64,000 bases of DNA, from assembly GCA_011634665.1 (NCBI GenBank), contig WAEK01000025.1:267501-331500 (forward strand), written 5' to 3'. The position numbers and the translations under genes are program-made. Below the pieces are notes generated by a model. That model saw nothing but the letters and a program-made list of their open reading frames with translations, ran no database searches and was not told the DNA's origin. Every line of letters begins with the position of its first letter. Within the stretch, counting starts at the first letter, position 1. Shown here piece by piece: positions 35,074 to 45,291 of the stretch. Origin of the DNA: Mortierella sp. BCC40632 (taxonomy: Eukaryota; Mortierellomycota; Mortierellomycetes; Mortierellales; Mortierellaceae).

Positions 35074-36247
35074 TTATAATGGCTCTTTTTCCTCTTCCCT
35101 AATAAAGGCAAAAATGTCGTTATGACATTTCAATTCGAACGCTGCCTCGCTCCATTGCTTCAGTCGATGAAGTGCAATTGAAGTCCAGTCCTGACCAACT
35201 GGGCCAAGATATGTTGCATTCCCTTCTGTTGGTAAGCTATCAATCTCGAAAACATGGCCTTTGAAGGGCATGATGAGAATTACATGATTTCCACTGGATT
35301 GCTCTGTGGAACCAGTACTCTCGCTTTGGCTCCTTCTTTGCTCTTTGCCCGAGATTTCTTGCCTTGCCCTCCGATTATCTCTTTCATCAACGTTCGAGTC
35401 TTGGCTTCGGTTGTCGCCCCCACTCTGTTCTTCACCAGAGACAATCAGTTCCGATGACATCGGCGGACAAAGGAAAACCTTGTGAAGCAACTTGAATTCA
35501 TGCTCATTTTCGATGTCAATATCAGACCCCTAACAAAGACGGATGGTTCATGTCAGAGATGTCAGAGATGTCAGAGATGTAGAAAAAGCCAAAAATAAAA
35601 ATAAATGCTGTGGAGGGATAAGATGTATGATCGAAACCTGACAATCTGGAGTCATTTCTAACTCATATTACTTACATTCTCCATGAGCCTAACAAGGTTT
35701 GCCATTACTTCAGACATTTCCACATCGCCGGAACTCATGTATTGGTTGATCGCAAAGTTCACTAGCACCATCGTGGCACAAGAGAAATTAGTGCACTATT
35801 TTGGTATTTAAAAAAAAGTAATAGTATCAGATCGTACGCAGAGATCTCTCTCAGTTAAGATTGTTCACTATGTCCACATTCTTTACCTGTTTAAAAACAA
35901 ATGGAAGTTCAGCCGACTCTGGTGCTGTCCGCTTTGTCAGGATCTCCTTCAAATGGTTACTCAGCCTGAACTGGCTATCCTTGTCCCAAATAGAAGGAGG
36001 ACGGCATTCTTCCTGAAGTGAATCAAGATCGCCATCGTCTTGCTTGTGCATGAGTGTCCTCATCTCCGAGTGATTGCAGTAGCATACAGCATAGCAACAA
36101 TGTCCTGTTCGTGAATCGGCATTTCCAAGTTCAAAATACACAGACAACTTTGGCGTAATGTAAAATGGCAAACTGGCCGCAAATAGCCACCCATTGACAT
36201 GAACTATAAACAAAAAAAATTAAGAATATAATGAGAAGGATTGACAT

Positions 36248-36281
<34 letters not shown>

Positions 36282-37068
36282 CAAAGACAAGCCGTATTTG
36301 GCCCTTTCCTTTCGATTGCTCCTTACCGGGATGGAAAAAGCCATCTTCCCATTCAAGACTAATATTCGGTAATCCGACCAATTCAAGCATTTCTGATCGG
36401 GACGTCTTGAGAACCTTGGCCCTAGCAGAGATGCTTAGATAGCTTGATCTTGTCTGTCTCCTCATTGTTGTAAATACTTCCTTGGAGTTTGCAAGATGAG
36501 AAAAAGTCTCGAGGAGGACATCCGAAGTATCTCCTTGAGCGAAAAGGTTATTCTGGAAAACCAACTGCGTCTTCTCCAAGATAGACATAGCCACAGATGA
36601 TGGCCACCATTCGACTGTCTCCTGTATTACTCTCCAAAGCCGGCCACTTGATGATAATTCGAGAATATTACGAAGTCTTTTAGTGAGAGAAGATGGGCTC
36701 GGAACCTGGACATCTGGATCGTCGCAAATCTGCCCTGCAAATGTCGAATAAACAATAAAGCTTCGAATCGACTCAACGGCTTCCTTCCTAGTGACGCTAG
36801 AGGAGCCAATTTGGATTCCTCGGAGCGACTCCTGGGCCAGTAGCGCATCTCCGATCAGTTCTTTAGAGAGCTTGGTCGACTCTCCAAGACGACTGGGACT
36901 TTGGAAAATGGGATCTAATCTTCTCATTAGTTCGCTCATTACCGCAGGAGAGAACCTTTTTTGAAGAAAGGACGACACTCTTGCCTTCATCTCTTCAACA
37001 GTGCTCAGCTTTGAAGAGTGCAAAATGCACTTCCAAACGGCAATAATGTCTTGCTTTAGGTTTTCCAT
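35074..37068 (-). CDS. UCH1: ubiquitin C-terminal hydrolase (C12-like) protein
   Basis: Start MENLKQDIIAVW at 37068; stop at 35074. Approximate exons: 37068-36335, about 36205-35890, 35807-35680 and 35530-35074. The N-terminal ~240 residues are helical and unrecognised. The C-terminal part has a catalytic-Cys-like NFSCATMVLVNFAINQ and GNHVILIMPFKGHVFEID. In the latter the His and Asp are 15 residues apart, as in UCH enzymes, which remove ubiquitin from C-termini. The insert between Cys and His is polar and long (about 100 residues). The second intron contains a 30-nt poly-T tract (plus 36251-36279). UCH2 (55590-57349) has the same plan. I infer a deubiquitinase-like effector or regulator; activity is not certain because the oxyanion Gln was not placed. 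Confidence 0.6.
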
Positions 37069-37225
37069 TTTTTTTTTTAGGGGAAGGAGGTGGTGGGCTG
37101 GGGGCAAGAATATGTGAAAATGAAGCTGCTTATATTCGAGGTCCCAAGGAAATGATGGAAAGTAATTGCAAATAGCTTTCTTGGCATCACTACCATCCAT
37201 CAATCTATCACCCATCACTAGCATC

Positions 37226-37640
37226 CTACACGGCCCTGACACGGCATTTTTTTACACGGCCCTGACACGGCATTTTTTTACACGGCCCTGACACGGCATT
37301 TTTTTTACACGGCCCTGACACAGCATTTTTTGACACAGCGATCTTTTTTACACGGCCCTGACACGGCATTATTTTACACGGCCCTGACACGGTGCTTTTC
37401 AAGACTCTGACAGCTTTACACTGCGTGGGGTATATCTTTTCCATTACAAGGCGTGGGGTATGCATTTCCAACTTACACCGTACGACGGTACGAGGTATGC
37501 CTTTCCTTTTCCAACTTATACCGTATGGCCGTTCACACTCTACACTGCGTGGGGTATGCTTTTACCGCGTGCGTGGGGTATACCTTTCCACTTACACTAC
37601 CTCGGGTATACCTTTCGACTTGAACAGACTTTATCCAAAC
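37226..37640. repeat. Two adjacent minisatellites upstream of UCH1
   Basis: Array 1 (37226-37395) has about seven ~26-bp units of the type ttttacacggccctgacacg. Array 2 (about 37420-37625) has about six looser units of the type gcgtggggtatacctttcca. They start about 160 bp upstream of the UCH1 start codon. Confidence 0.9.
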
Positions 37641-37700
37641 CTCTCCCTCTCTCTTTCTCTCTCTCTTTTTTTTTTTATTGGGCCAAGGAGTGAGCATGGG

Positions 37701-39190
37701 TTAACTATTTAGATCAGCGGATTCAACATATTTTGATGGAGCAAGAGTTGAAATATCATTTGGGATGTTGTATACAAAGAGCCTGTCAAGGGATCGAACC
37801 CGACTTAGCGCAACATATGCCTGACCACTGCAAAATATGTTGGCTAGGTTAACGATTGTTGATTTCATGGTCAATGCAACAGTCAAAGGACAAGGTACTA
37901 GGAAGAGCTGGTTTATTGCTGAAGATCAAAGTAAGGAAAGTGTCTATCTATTTATACAGGTGTTTTTGGTGGCAACGAGGTGGGGGCGAGGTAGCAGTGG
38001 CAACAGGCAGTCACGATTGGTGGCAAGGGCGCAGCGCGAGGAGCCCACTGTTGCAGTCAAGCTTTGACAACGATGGATTGTCATTGCATATGCTAAAATC
38101 AAAGGGAATTGTGATCTTGTTTGGCCGCCCCTGGATAACATACGGACTTCGGGTGTCACTGTGACATGGCGTCCGTCCAGAGTAACAGGTGAACGTGTGC
38201 TGGTTCGATGCCCGTCACTGTTCCGACAGTGCCATTTACTACACCATGAGTAACACTAATATTGGATATGACCATGATTCGTGCACCACGACAGATTCTT
38301 AACGTTGTCAAAAGTCCTGTTTCTTGCTCAAGTTTCTGCCGAGCTCCTGCCGTAATCCCTTGCGGCTCATCCACGGCGGGCACTTCATAAGGTTGCTCTG
38401 CTTGCAACAGTTGTTGGAGATGGAGTCGATTGACCTCTTGGGCTGCCTCCACTTGGGATGTTAGGAATGTCACTCTTGTCGAGTCCACTCGCGAGTCCTT
38501 CTGCCCACGGTACTCCCGCTCCAAGAGTATAGAATGAAGAAATCGCTTTTCCTTGGCTGTCCATCGTCCTCGCCGTAACGTCTGTAGAAAGAGAAAGAAC
38601 GTTTTGTCACCAGACTGACGACAGGGTTCCTTGAGGTCCCACCGATGGAAACGATGAAACAGCGTCGAGAACCATAGCCATTGCTGGTGGTCATCGGCAT
38701 TTGGCCGGCCCAATAGCGTACATCCTGTGTTTCCTAATGGAGATACCCCACTCGACTGGTCTTGCAGACTGCTTCCTGTTTCCTCAGTCACAGCACCGAG
38801 CAGACCGCCTTCATTACCTTCATTCACCTGGAGATACACATTGTCCTCCGAAATCCATTCCATTTCGTCCTGGTTGTCTGAACCAACTTGTCCCCTTGCA
38901 CTCCTCGTGGAAGAAGGCGTTTGGTGATTTGTGATTGGATTCGTTGGAGGGGGATTTGATTGAGCAGAATTCACAGAGGCCTTGACAATAGGCCCTAGCT
39001 GGCAAAAGTCCCCAAACAGTACAATAGACCAGCCTCCAAACGGCTCCTGTGAACGATGGCGAGGCGCGAGCCGTTGGAGGGCCTGGGAGATGTTGTCCAA
39101 CATTTCACAGGATACCACGGAGACTTCGTCAACAATAAAATATGCTTCTCTTCCTCTTATGCGAATCTCGTGCAGTGTGGTGTAGCGGAG
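37701..39190 (-). pseudogene. PIF1-like helicase, 5'-truncated and interrupted
   Basis: On the minus strand: AYFIVDEVSVVSCEML (DEAD-like motif II, about 39130), SIVLFGDFCQLGPI (motif III), GARIMVISNISV, then [11 protein letters not shown] and [14 protein letters not shown] (motifs V-VI). The Walker A part is missing because homology stops near 39190 at an LTR-like sequence. A 181-bp MITE interrupts the gene between TIHR and the last motif. It is homologous to the fragment at 4171-4700. The source is probably a Helitron or another PIF1-bearing element. Confidence 0.8.
37875..38055. mobile_element. 181-bp MITE with 9-bp TIRs and 5-bp TSD
   Basis: Termini are TGCAACAGT (37875) and ACTGTTGCA (to 38055), exact inverted repeats. 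The flanking GTCAA at 37870-37874 is repeated at 38056-38060. The related helicase fragment at 4320-4345 has the uninterrupted site catggtcaagccttgataac, so the insertion is shown by an empty site in the same window. No coding capacity. Confidence 0.92.
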
Positions 39191-39480
39191 GGAGATGGGG
39201 CCTTTTGCCCCATCTTAAGGGGAATGGCAGGGGCCTAATATATATAGTTCCCGCCCCCTCCCTTTGGAATAAAGACAGTTCTTTTTCTTCTTCAGTCTGA
39301 CAAGCATAAAGCTTTCCGCCCCACGTCTCCAGGTATACATCGTACCAAGACCTCTGTCAAGTTTATTCTTTTATCATGGCTATCTCACACTAAAATACCT
39401 ATTATGACTGTCCATCAGATCTCGTTTGAGCCTTCGATTCCGTTACTTCATACGGCAAGCCTCTGTATAATCAGATCACT
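39188..39480 (+). repeat. Possible solo LTR
   Basis: Starts TGTAGCGGAGG where helicase homology ends. It has taatatatatag (39237) then ggaataaagacag (about 39267), the TATA-then-polyA-signal order of an LTR. The right boundary is not determined. Confidence 0.35.
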
Positions 39481-40545
39481 ATTCTGACGTCGCCTGGTAT
39501 GTGTGAGACCCTTTGGATGATAATTGGATAAACGATCAAAGAGACTCCTGGACGATAGATTATCATCTATCGTCTCGACAAGTTCTTAATGGCCAAGACG
39601 AATGGACAATACGGACCTATCCCAGTATATGGTCCATAATGGATCATGACCGCAAGTCCCCGGATATTGATAGATCTCTCTCCCCCCTTTCCTCTCTCCA
39701 CCTCTATAGACCGATAGATACACTCGTGTGCCACTCTGAAAGATCCTTTCATTGTCTTTGGTTCATCCTTACCTTCCCTCTGTAAGTTAGACAGGCGTAT
39801 ATCTATACCTATAGTAATGGAACACTAGAGAGAGTAGAACACCTATTAATCGTAGTCCTCGATCTTAGTTTACTACACTGCAGCAGTCTCCAGTCCAACG
39901 TGAAAAGGTTCGGGAGGAAGGTGTATTGTCCAGACTCTTGTGGTCTCGCTCCAAAAAACCTGTGCAGCGTCCATCCAGAAATATTGACTGCCGCTGTCAT
40001 GTAGTAAACGCGACTAGGTAGATTTCTTCCAATAAAAGACTCCGAGCAACGATGCTTGCTCTTGGATGCCCTTTCACTGTCTTTGACCTGACCCTCAGAT
40101 TGAAGAGTAAGTTCCCCCTCCACTTGCGAAGAGTTACTTGCTCCCCTCCCCTGTCAGGAATGCGACACCCCCTTTGAGTCAAACGGACTCTGCGTTGCCG
40201 GCCGCTCGTTCATGCCATCGAAGTGCTCCTGGCGACCCGCGTTTTTCTACTCTATCCCCTCGGACCCAAGCAAGTTTCGACGCCGACGATCGTAGGATCA
40301 AGTCTCAAGACAAGCATCGAGGAGGATTCAAGAGCCATCCCAACGGTCGTTGACCGTTGTTTAATGTCCCCTCTCCTTTCCCCCTTCCTTCCTACCCCTT
40401 TTTATTTTGTTCGTGCTGTTTACCCTCGTGTGGACAGCGCCCAGTGGCAGCTTGACTGACATTGTGCCTTTCTTTTATGTCTTTTTACCCTTAGTTAGCA
40501 TCTTTATTGCAGGACTCGGAAGTGTCAGGAAGTGAGTGCTGAAGG

Positions 40546-40592
<47 letters not shown>

Positions 40593-40638
40593 AAAAATAA
40601 AATACCTGACCTGACTTCATGAGCTAATGCCAAATACT
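39481..40638. other. Intergenic, no gene seen
   Basis: Contains small palindromic stretches (gatagattatcatctatcg at 39552) and a GA microsatellite at 40552-40588. No conserved coding frame. Confidence 0.5.
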
Positions 40639-40790
40639 GGCTGACAGAGTCGAAGATATGAAGACTCAAGCCTATTATCCGATGGGCCAGGACCATATAT
40701 GTGTAACCTTCTTTAGTGAAATAAAAACCCGAATCTCCAGAAAAAATACTACATAAAATTCTCTGCTATGGTACTACTGCTCTTCATCTT
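40639..40790 (+). repeat. DIRS left ITR with 45-bp outer extension
   Basis: Inner 107 bp match the right ITR inverted (tatgtagtattttttctgga on one strand). The outer 45 bp, starting ggctgacagagtcg, are found only here and in the internal junction copy. Confidence 0.9.
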
Positions 40791-40844
40791 CGAGTGAGCC
40801 AAGGATAGGAACGTGATACTGCTGCTAGGGTGGGAAAGGGTGGG

Positions 40845-40940
40845 ACATATATGGTCCTGGCCCATCGGATAATAGGCTTGAGTCTTCATATCTTCGACTC
40901 TGTCAGCCATTATCCTTCTTGGGCCAGGACCATATATGTG
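40845..40940. repeat. DIRS internal complementary region
   Basis: Reads as the reverse complement of the left end (through ctctgtcag) joined at about 40905 to that of the right end (attatccttctt), flanked by tatatggtcc/ggaccatata. It is the sequence expected at the junction of a circular intermediate. Confidence 0.92.
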
Positions 40941-40956
40941 GATCCAGAGCAGGAAT

Positions 40957-42077
40957 TCACGACAAAACCATCGAAGTAAAATTGGTCGCCGTTGCGGCGT
41001 TGAGTCTGTAGAACTTGTCAAAAATGACGGATGAGGACCAGTTGCCATGTACAACCACGTCATCCACACTAGCGCCTTGCTGTATTGCTGCTGTTGAGCC
41101 GATAGCTCGTGCTTTTGGTAGTTTGACACCTTTTGGTAACTGAAGCTTTTGACTGATAAAGGCAATATGGTTGCTGATACGTTCTGAACCGACAGGTCGA
41201 TTAAGGTCCCTGATATCGCGGATGAGAGGACGGTATTGGATTGTTGGATCCTTTTGGGTGAGCAACGTTGATGTTGAAGTCTTGGATACGGCTTAAGTAT
41301 TCCTCCAAAGTCTTGACAGGGCAAATCAAAGGGTCGTTGTGATTTTTCAGTGTGGTGTATCTGCATATACGACTTCCTCCTCTTGTTTCCTTCGGTATCA
41401 TGACCGGTAGAATTACTGTTACATGACTCAGTTGAAACTTGTCGTTGGAAAGGTCAATGCATTGGATGTCGCTTGGTCGTAGGAACCCACAGGTGCCGAG
41501 TAGCCAACATAACTTCTGCGTGAGTCTGAATAGACTAAGGTCCTTGTTGTTGCCAAGACCGTGAAGATAAGCTATGACTGGGCTGATGTCAATGGTGAGG
41601 GCCTTGATGTGCTTTGATCTCTCGCCTGTGAAGTGCACGGAAGAAAAGTTTGAAGTCTGGATCTTCAAAGGTTGACTTGTCTTCGTACATGTGGATGATG
41701 GCGTTCTTGTACGTCTCGACTGTAGAAGCAGTCCATTTGTGGATCGATATCCCTGAGGCTAGCCAGTTAAGAAGCTGTGCCGGCTGAGGGGTCATGGCAT
41801 CGACATTGCGAGCGGTGGCCCATTTGATGTACCTGTCTTGTGTACTTGAGTAGGCCATCTGTCTGCGTTTAAGTTCAGGACTATCGACGATTATCGATGC
41901 GGTTGCAGCATCCCAGCCTTTTGCCATTAGGCGGCGCCGCTTACCCTCCAAGCGCATAGTGACCAGTGGGGGTTCTTGGCCAGGATATCCGGAGCGTTTC
42001 CTGGCGCTGGAATCACCTTGTCCCTCGGTATTGCCATAGGTCGACTCGTCGTCATTGTTTTGATCAGTGGGAACCAC
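40957..42077 (-). pseudogene. DIRS tyrosine recombinase, frame-broken
   Basis: Three overlapping frames (42077-41589, 41668-41201, 41265-40957). They give a SAM-like N-terminal region (QDRYIKWATARNV), a catalytic region (LLGTCGFLRPSDIQCIDL, the first catalytic Arg) and a C-terminal VVVHGNWSSSVIFDKFYR with the H/R-like and Tyr positions. Each part is in a different frame. Confidence 0.85.
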
Positions 42078-43611
42078 ACTGCGGATGGCCAGTATGGTGT
42101 CACAATCGTTGCGCTGATCCCTCCTGTCGGATCTTTTGAAGGATTGAGGGGATTAAGTTCCACGGGGACAAATGTAGGCGTTGCCCCAAGGCTTCCATTT
42201 GTGCTGCATTGCGTCGCTTTGCGACTGCTCCTTCGGATGGCTTCCAGGTCATGTACTGGGGTAATTGGTGATTGTCTGGCGATGCGAAGAGATCGACGAG
42301 GTGAGGGCCCCCACTTGCGATCGATCTTTTTGAAGTACTGTTTGTCTATTGACCACTCCAGTTGGCCGATCAGGCGGCGGGATGGCGCGTCCGCCGGATT
42401 GAATGCTGAAGGGACATATGTGGTCTTGATCCTGGTATCCGTCCTCAGGCACCATTCCCAGATGTCGGTCGCTAGCTTCATCAATTTCATTGATCGAGTC
42501 CCACCGAAACGGTTGAGATAGGCGATGGTCGTGATGTTGTCCGATACTACGTTTATTACCTTCCCTTCCACTTCTGGTTGATGAAGGGCAATCTTGACTG
42601 TTAACAACTCCTTGTAGTTGATATGGAACGATTGCTGTCGAGCGGACCAAGTCCCGCTGAATGTCCGATTGTCGATCACTATCCCCATCCCATCTCTGAT
42701 GCGTCTGTGTACACATCCATCTGGGGAATCGATGTCATCCAAGATAAGCCGTTCCATTCCTTCAGATGCATTATCCACCAATGCAGTTCCTTCAAGGACT
42801 CTTGGGAAAGATGAACTGGGCTCTCCCATGATGCTTCCGATTTGAGAGCACGAATCTTGTCGGCCATCAAATGTTGAATCTTGAGACGGGCAGGGAAGAC
42901 TGCAACTGTCATGGCGATAGCTTTGCCGATAAACGACGACAGCTGACGAACAGTGCAGGTATTCTTGTTGATTAACTTGGCTGCCTCGCGGCGTACGTCC
43001 CTGATCTTCTTGCCTGGGACTTTCAGGGTCATCGATACTGTGTCTAACTCGAACCCCAGATGCTCCAAGGTTTGAGATGGATTGAGACTCGATTTGGATT
43101 CCTTTGTCAAGAACCCAAGGCGTTCCAGTTTCTGAAGTACCATCTTGGTGGCCTGTTGCGACTTGGTCCTTGATGCTGCGGCAATTATTAGATCGTCCAG
43201 ATAAGCTGAGATCCTGATTCCTCGTTTCCTGGCCCATCGGAGGAGGGGTCTCAGTGTCTTGGTGAACACCAGGGGGGAGCCAGTGATAGGCCAAAGGGTA
43301 GCACCTTGAACTGGTACAGTTGGCCCTTCCACAGGAACTGAAGATATTTCCTTGATGATGGGTGAATTGGGATATGAAGGAAGGCGTCGGAGAGGTCTAT
43401 AGAGGTCAAGAAATCTCTTCGCTTTATTATGCTGCATACGTGCTGGATTGTCTCCATCTTGAAGTGTTTTGTGGGTAGGAATGCATTCAGTGGTCTTAAG
43501 TTCAGTACGGGTCTCAGGTCCCCTGTCTTTTTTGGGAATGACGAAAAGTTGGTTTGTAAAGCCTGGACCACTCGCGGGCTCGATTGCTCCTTTGGTCAGC
43601 AAAGCGGACAC
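41927..43611 (-). pseudogene. DIRS reverse transcriptase / RNase H, frame-broken
   Basis: RT fingers DLRPVLNLRPLNAF and SIDLSDAFLHI lie in one frame (43571-43251). The catalytic ISAYLDDLIIAA lies in another (43611-42679), and RNase H QMDVYTDASEMGWG continues into VVSDNITTIAYLNRF in a third (43294-41927). At least three frame changes within conserved domains indicate decay. Confidence 0.88.
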
Positions 43612-43763
43612 TTCGTTGTCGACAATTGTTGTCTCCTCCTCCGACAGTGGATGTGGCGGAGGGTGTGATATTGATGTCGGTGGTCTGGCCTTGAACGGGA
43701 CGGTGTATCCCTCCTTGACGATATTGAGAATCTCCTGGTCGTCTGTAGTAGTCTGCCATTCGT

Positions 43764-44666
43764 TTAGGAAGAGAGAGAGCCGTCCTCCGACCTTCTTCGT
43801 GTAGGGCGTTTGCTGCTGCTTCTTCCTCGAGGTTGGTAGTTGTCTTTTCGGCCGCGACTGTTGTCTCTTCGCTGGTCGTTGTTCTTGTTCCTCCGTCTGT
43901 TGTCTGAATCCCTGTGAAAATGGGAATTGTTGCCATTGTGACCGCGGTAGGGTTGGTTCTGGGTCCTCTGCTGATCGTTTGAGGAGTTGTTGTTGGGACG
44001 GTTGTAGTTGTTCTTGTTTGACTTGAAAGTATTGATGAGTTTTCGAGTGGATATAATTTCTTCCTGGAACTTGCTAGGGTCAACCAGGTCCAGCGTGTCG
44101 GGCTTGACGTTGGCGCCTTGACTGGTCCGTAAGTTGTCGGTGCGCATTTCGTTGATCTTGCCTGCCATTGACGCAAGGTTATCTCGCATGAGGATGGCGA
44201 ATGCGGCGCTGAGCTCCAATACGTCTTCGGGTGGGATGGAGTTGTCTCCTTCCATAGACCAAGTTTGGTGTAAAAACATGTCGACAGGTCGAGTGAGGGC
44301 AGCGATACGTTTCTGAAGTGTTCGTAGCTGGTTGTCCTGTTGCTTTTGTTGACTAGACAGTTGGTAAATTCCAGGGATTTTGGGAGGCTCATAACCCATG
44401 GCCGAGTTCTTGGGGTATCGGCGAATGTGCTCCCAGAAGTCGTCTTCAGAGGAGGCAGTTTGGTAGAAGTCCAAAATGTTCTCAGGTTTGATGGGAGGAT
44501 ATCGTTCTGCTTCCTGAGTTGAGGGGTGGAAGAGGCAAAGGGGGGATTGTTTCTCCAGTTGGGGGTCAGAGTCCTGAGGAGATTGAAGTGTGGCCAGTTG
44601 GCGAGCCAATGCGGCGATTTGCCCTTGAATGGCATTGATAGTTTCATTTTGATTGAGGTTTGACAT
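43764..44666 (-). CDS. DIRS gag-like protein
   Basis: 300 residues starting MSNLNQNETINAIQGQIAAL. The N-terminus is coiled-coil-like (QIAALARQLATLQ) and the C-terminus is N/R-rich and basic (RPNNNSSNDQQR, SSSKRPTRRR). This matches the usual first ORF of DIRS elements. The ATG lies about 60 bp inside the right ITR. Confidence 0.75.
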   Translation of the reverse strand: MSNLNQNETINAIQGQIAALARQLATLQSPQDSDPQLEKQSPLCLFHPSTQEAERYPPIKPENILDFYQTASSEDDFWEHIRRYPKNSAMGYEPPKIPGIYQLSSQQKQQDNQLRTLQKRIAALTRPVDMFLHQTWSMEGDNSIPPEDVLELSAAFAILMRDNLASMAGKINEMRTDNLRTSQGANVKPDTLDLVDPSKFQEEIISTRKLINTFKSNKNNYNRPNNNSSNDQQRTQNQPYRGHNGNNSHFHRDSDNRRRNKNNDQRRDNSRGRKDNYQPRGRSSSKRPTRRRSEDGSLSS

Positions 44667-44723
44667 ATGGTGTAGGGAGTGAAAATCTTTGGGATGCGGA
44701 GAGCGTTCCGGGCGAAACTAAAG

Positions 44724-44842
44724 AAGATGAAGAGCAGTAGTACCATAGCAGAGAATTTTATGTAGTATTTTTTCTGGAGATTCGGGTTTTTATTTCACTA
44801 AAGAAGGTTACACATATATGGTCCTGGCCCAAGAAGGATAAT
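44724..44842 (-). repeat. DIRS right ITR with 12-bp outer extension
   Basis: Inverted copy of 40684-40790 followed by aagaaggataat, which reappears inverted in the internal junction region. Confidence 0.9.
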
Positions 44843-45291
44843 CAATTCTAATTCAGTTGCAACTATTCGGCAACCATGATTCCTCTTGCGCTAACCCCCC
44901 CTCCCTCCTCTACACGGTATCGCTTCACATCTGTGAATTAAAAAGCTTACAGCACCTCTGGAGTGTCTAGGATCGAGCAGAAAGTAGGGTGTAAGTGGAG
45001 AAACCTGTGTGATATATTTGGGACATAACGCCAATCGGCAATACAACGTTTAGTGTCCTTAAAAGGGAAAGGAACACTGGAACATAGGCGGTTTGGTTCT
45101 TCGTCCCAATTGTCCTGCGATGGTTGTGGTATTTTTTTATTTTATTTTATTTTATTTTTTTTTTTGGGGGGGATATTATGTACATGTGTTCGTTATTGTT
45201 TGCAAGGAGAAATCAAGGTGAATGCAAGGTAGAGGAGATGCAGGTAGAGCAGCAAGATACTTGACAAGGAAGGAGAATCTGTGTCAACACC
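44843..45291. other. Intergenic, no gene seen
   Basis: AT-rich tract near 45130-45165 followed by a G-run. It lies between the DIRS element and the 3' end of gene E. Confidence 0.5.

Larger units (their letters stand above)
40639..44842 (-). mobile_element. DIRS-type tyrosine-recombinase retrotransposon
   Basis: 4.2-kb element on the minus strand with gag, RT/RNase H and tyrosine recombinase. Inverted terminal repeats (40684-40790 and 44724-44830) carry unequal outer extensions: 45 bp on the left (40639-40683) and 12 bp on the right (44831-44842). An internal region (40845-40940) contains both outer ends joined, the hallmark of DIRS elements, which replicate through a circle and integrate without target duplication. 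All three coding regions have frame changes, so this copy is inactive or mis-sequenced. Confidence 0.93.

Noticed and set aside
37944..38067. Open frame across the MITE resembling a continuing helicase
   Set aside because: The empty site near 4330 shows the 181 bp are an insertion.
41976..42521. 181-codon plus-strand frame inside the DIRS element
   Set aside because: Antisense shadow of the RNase H and recombinase coding region.
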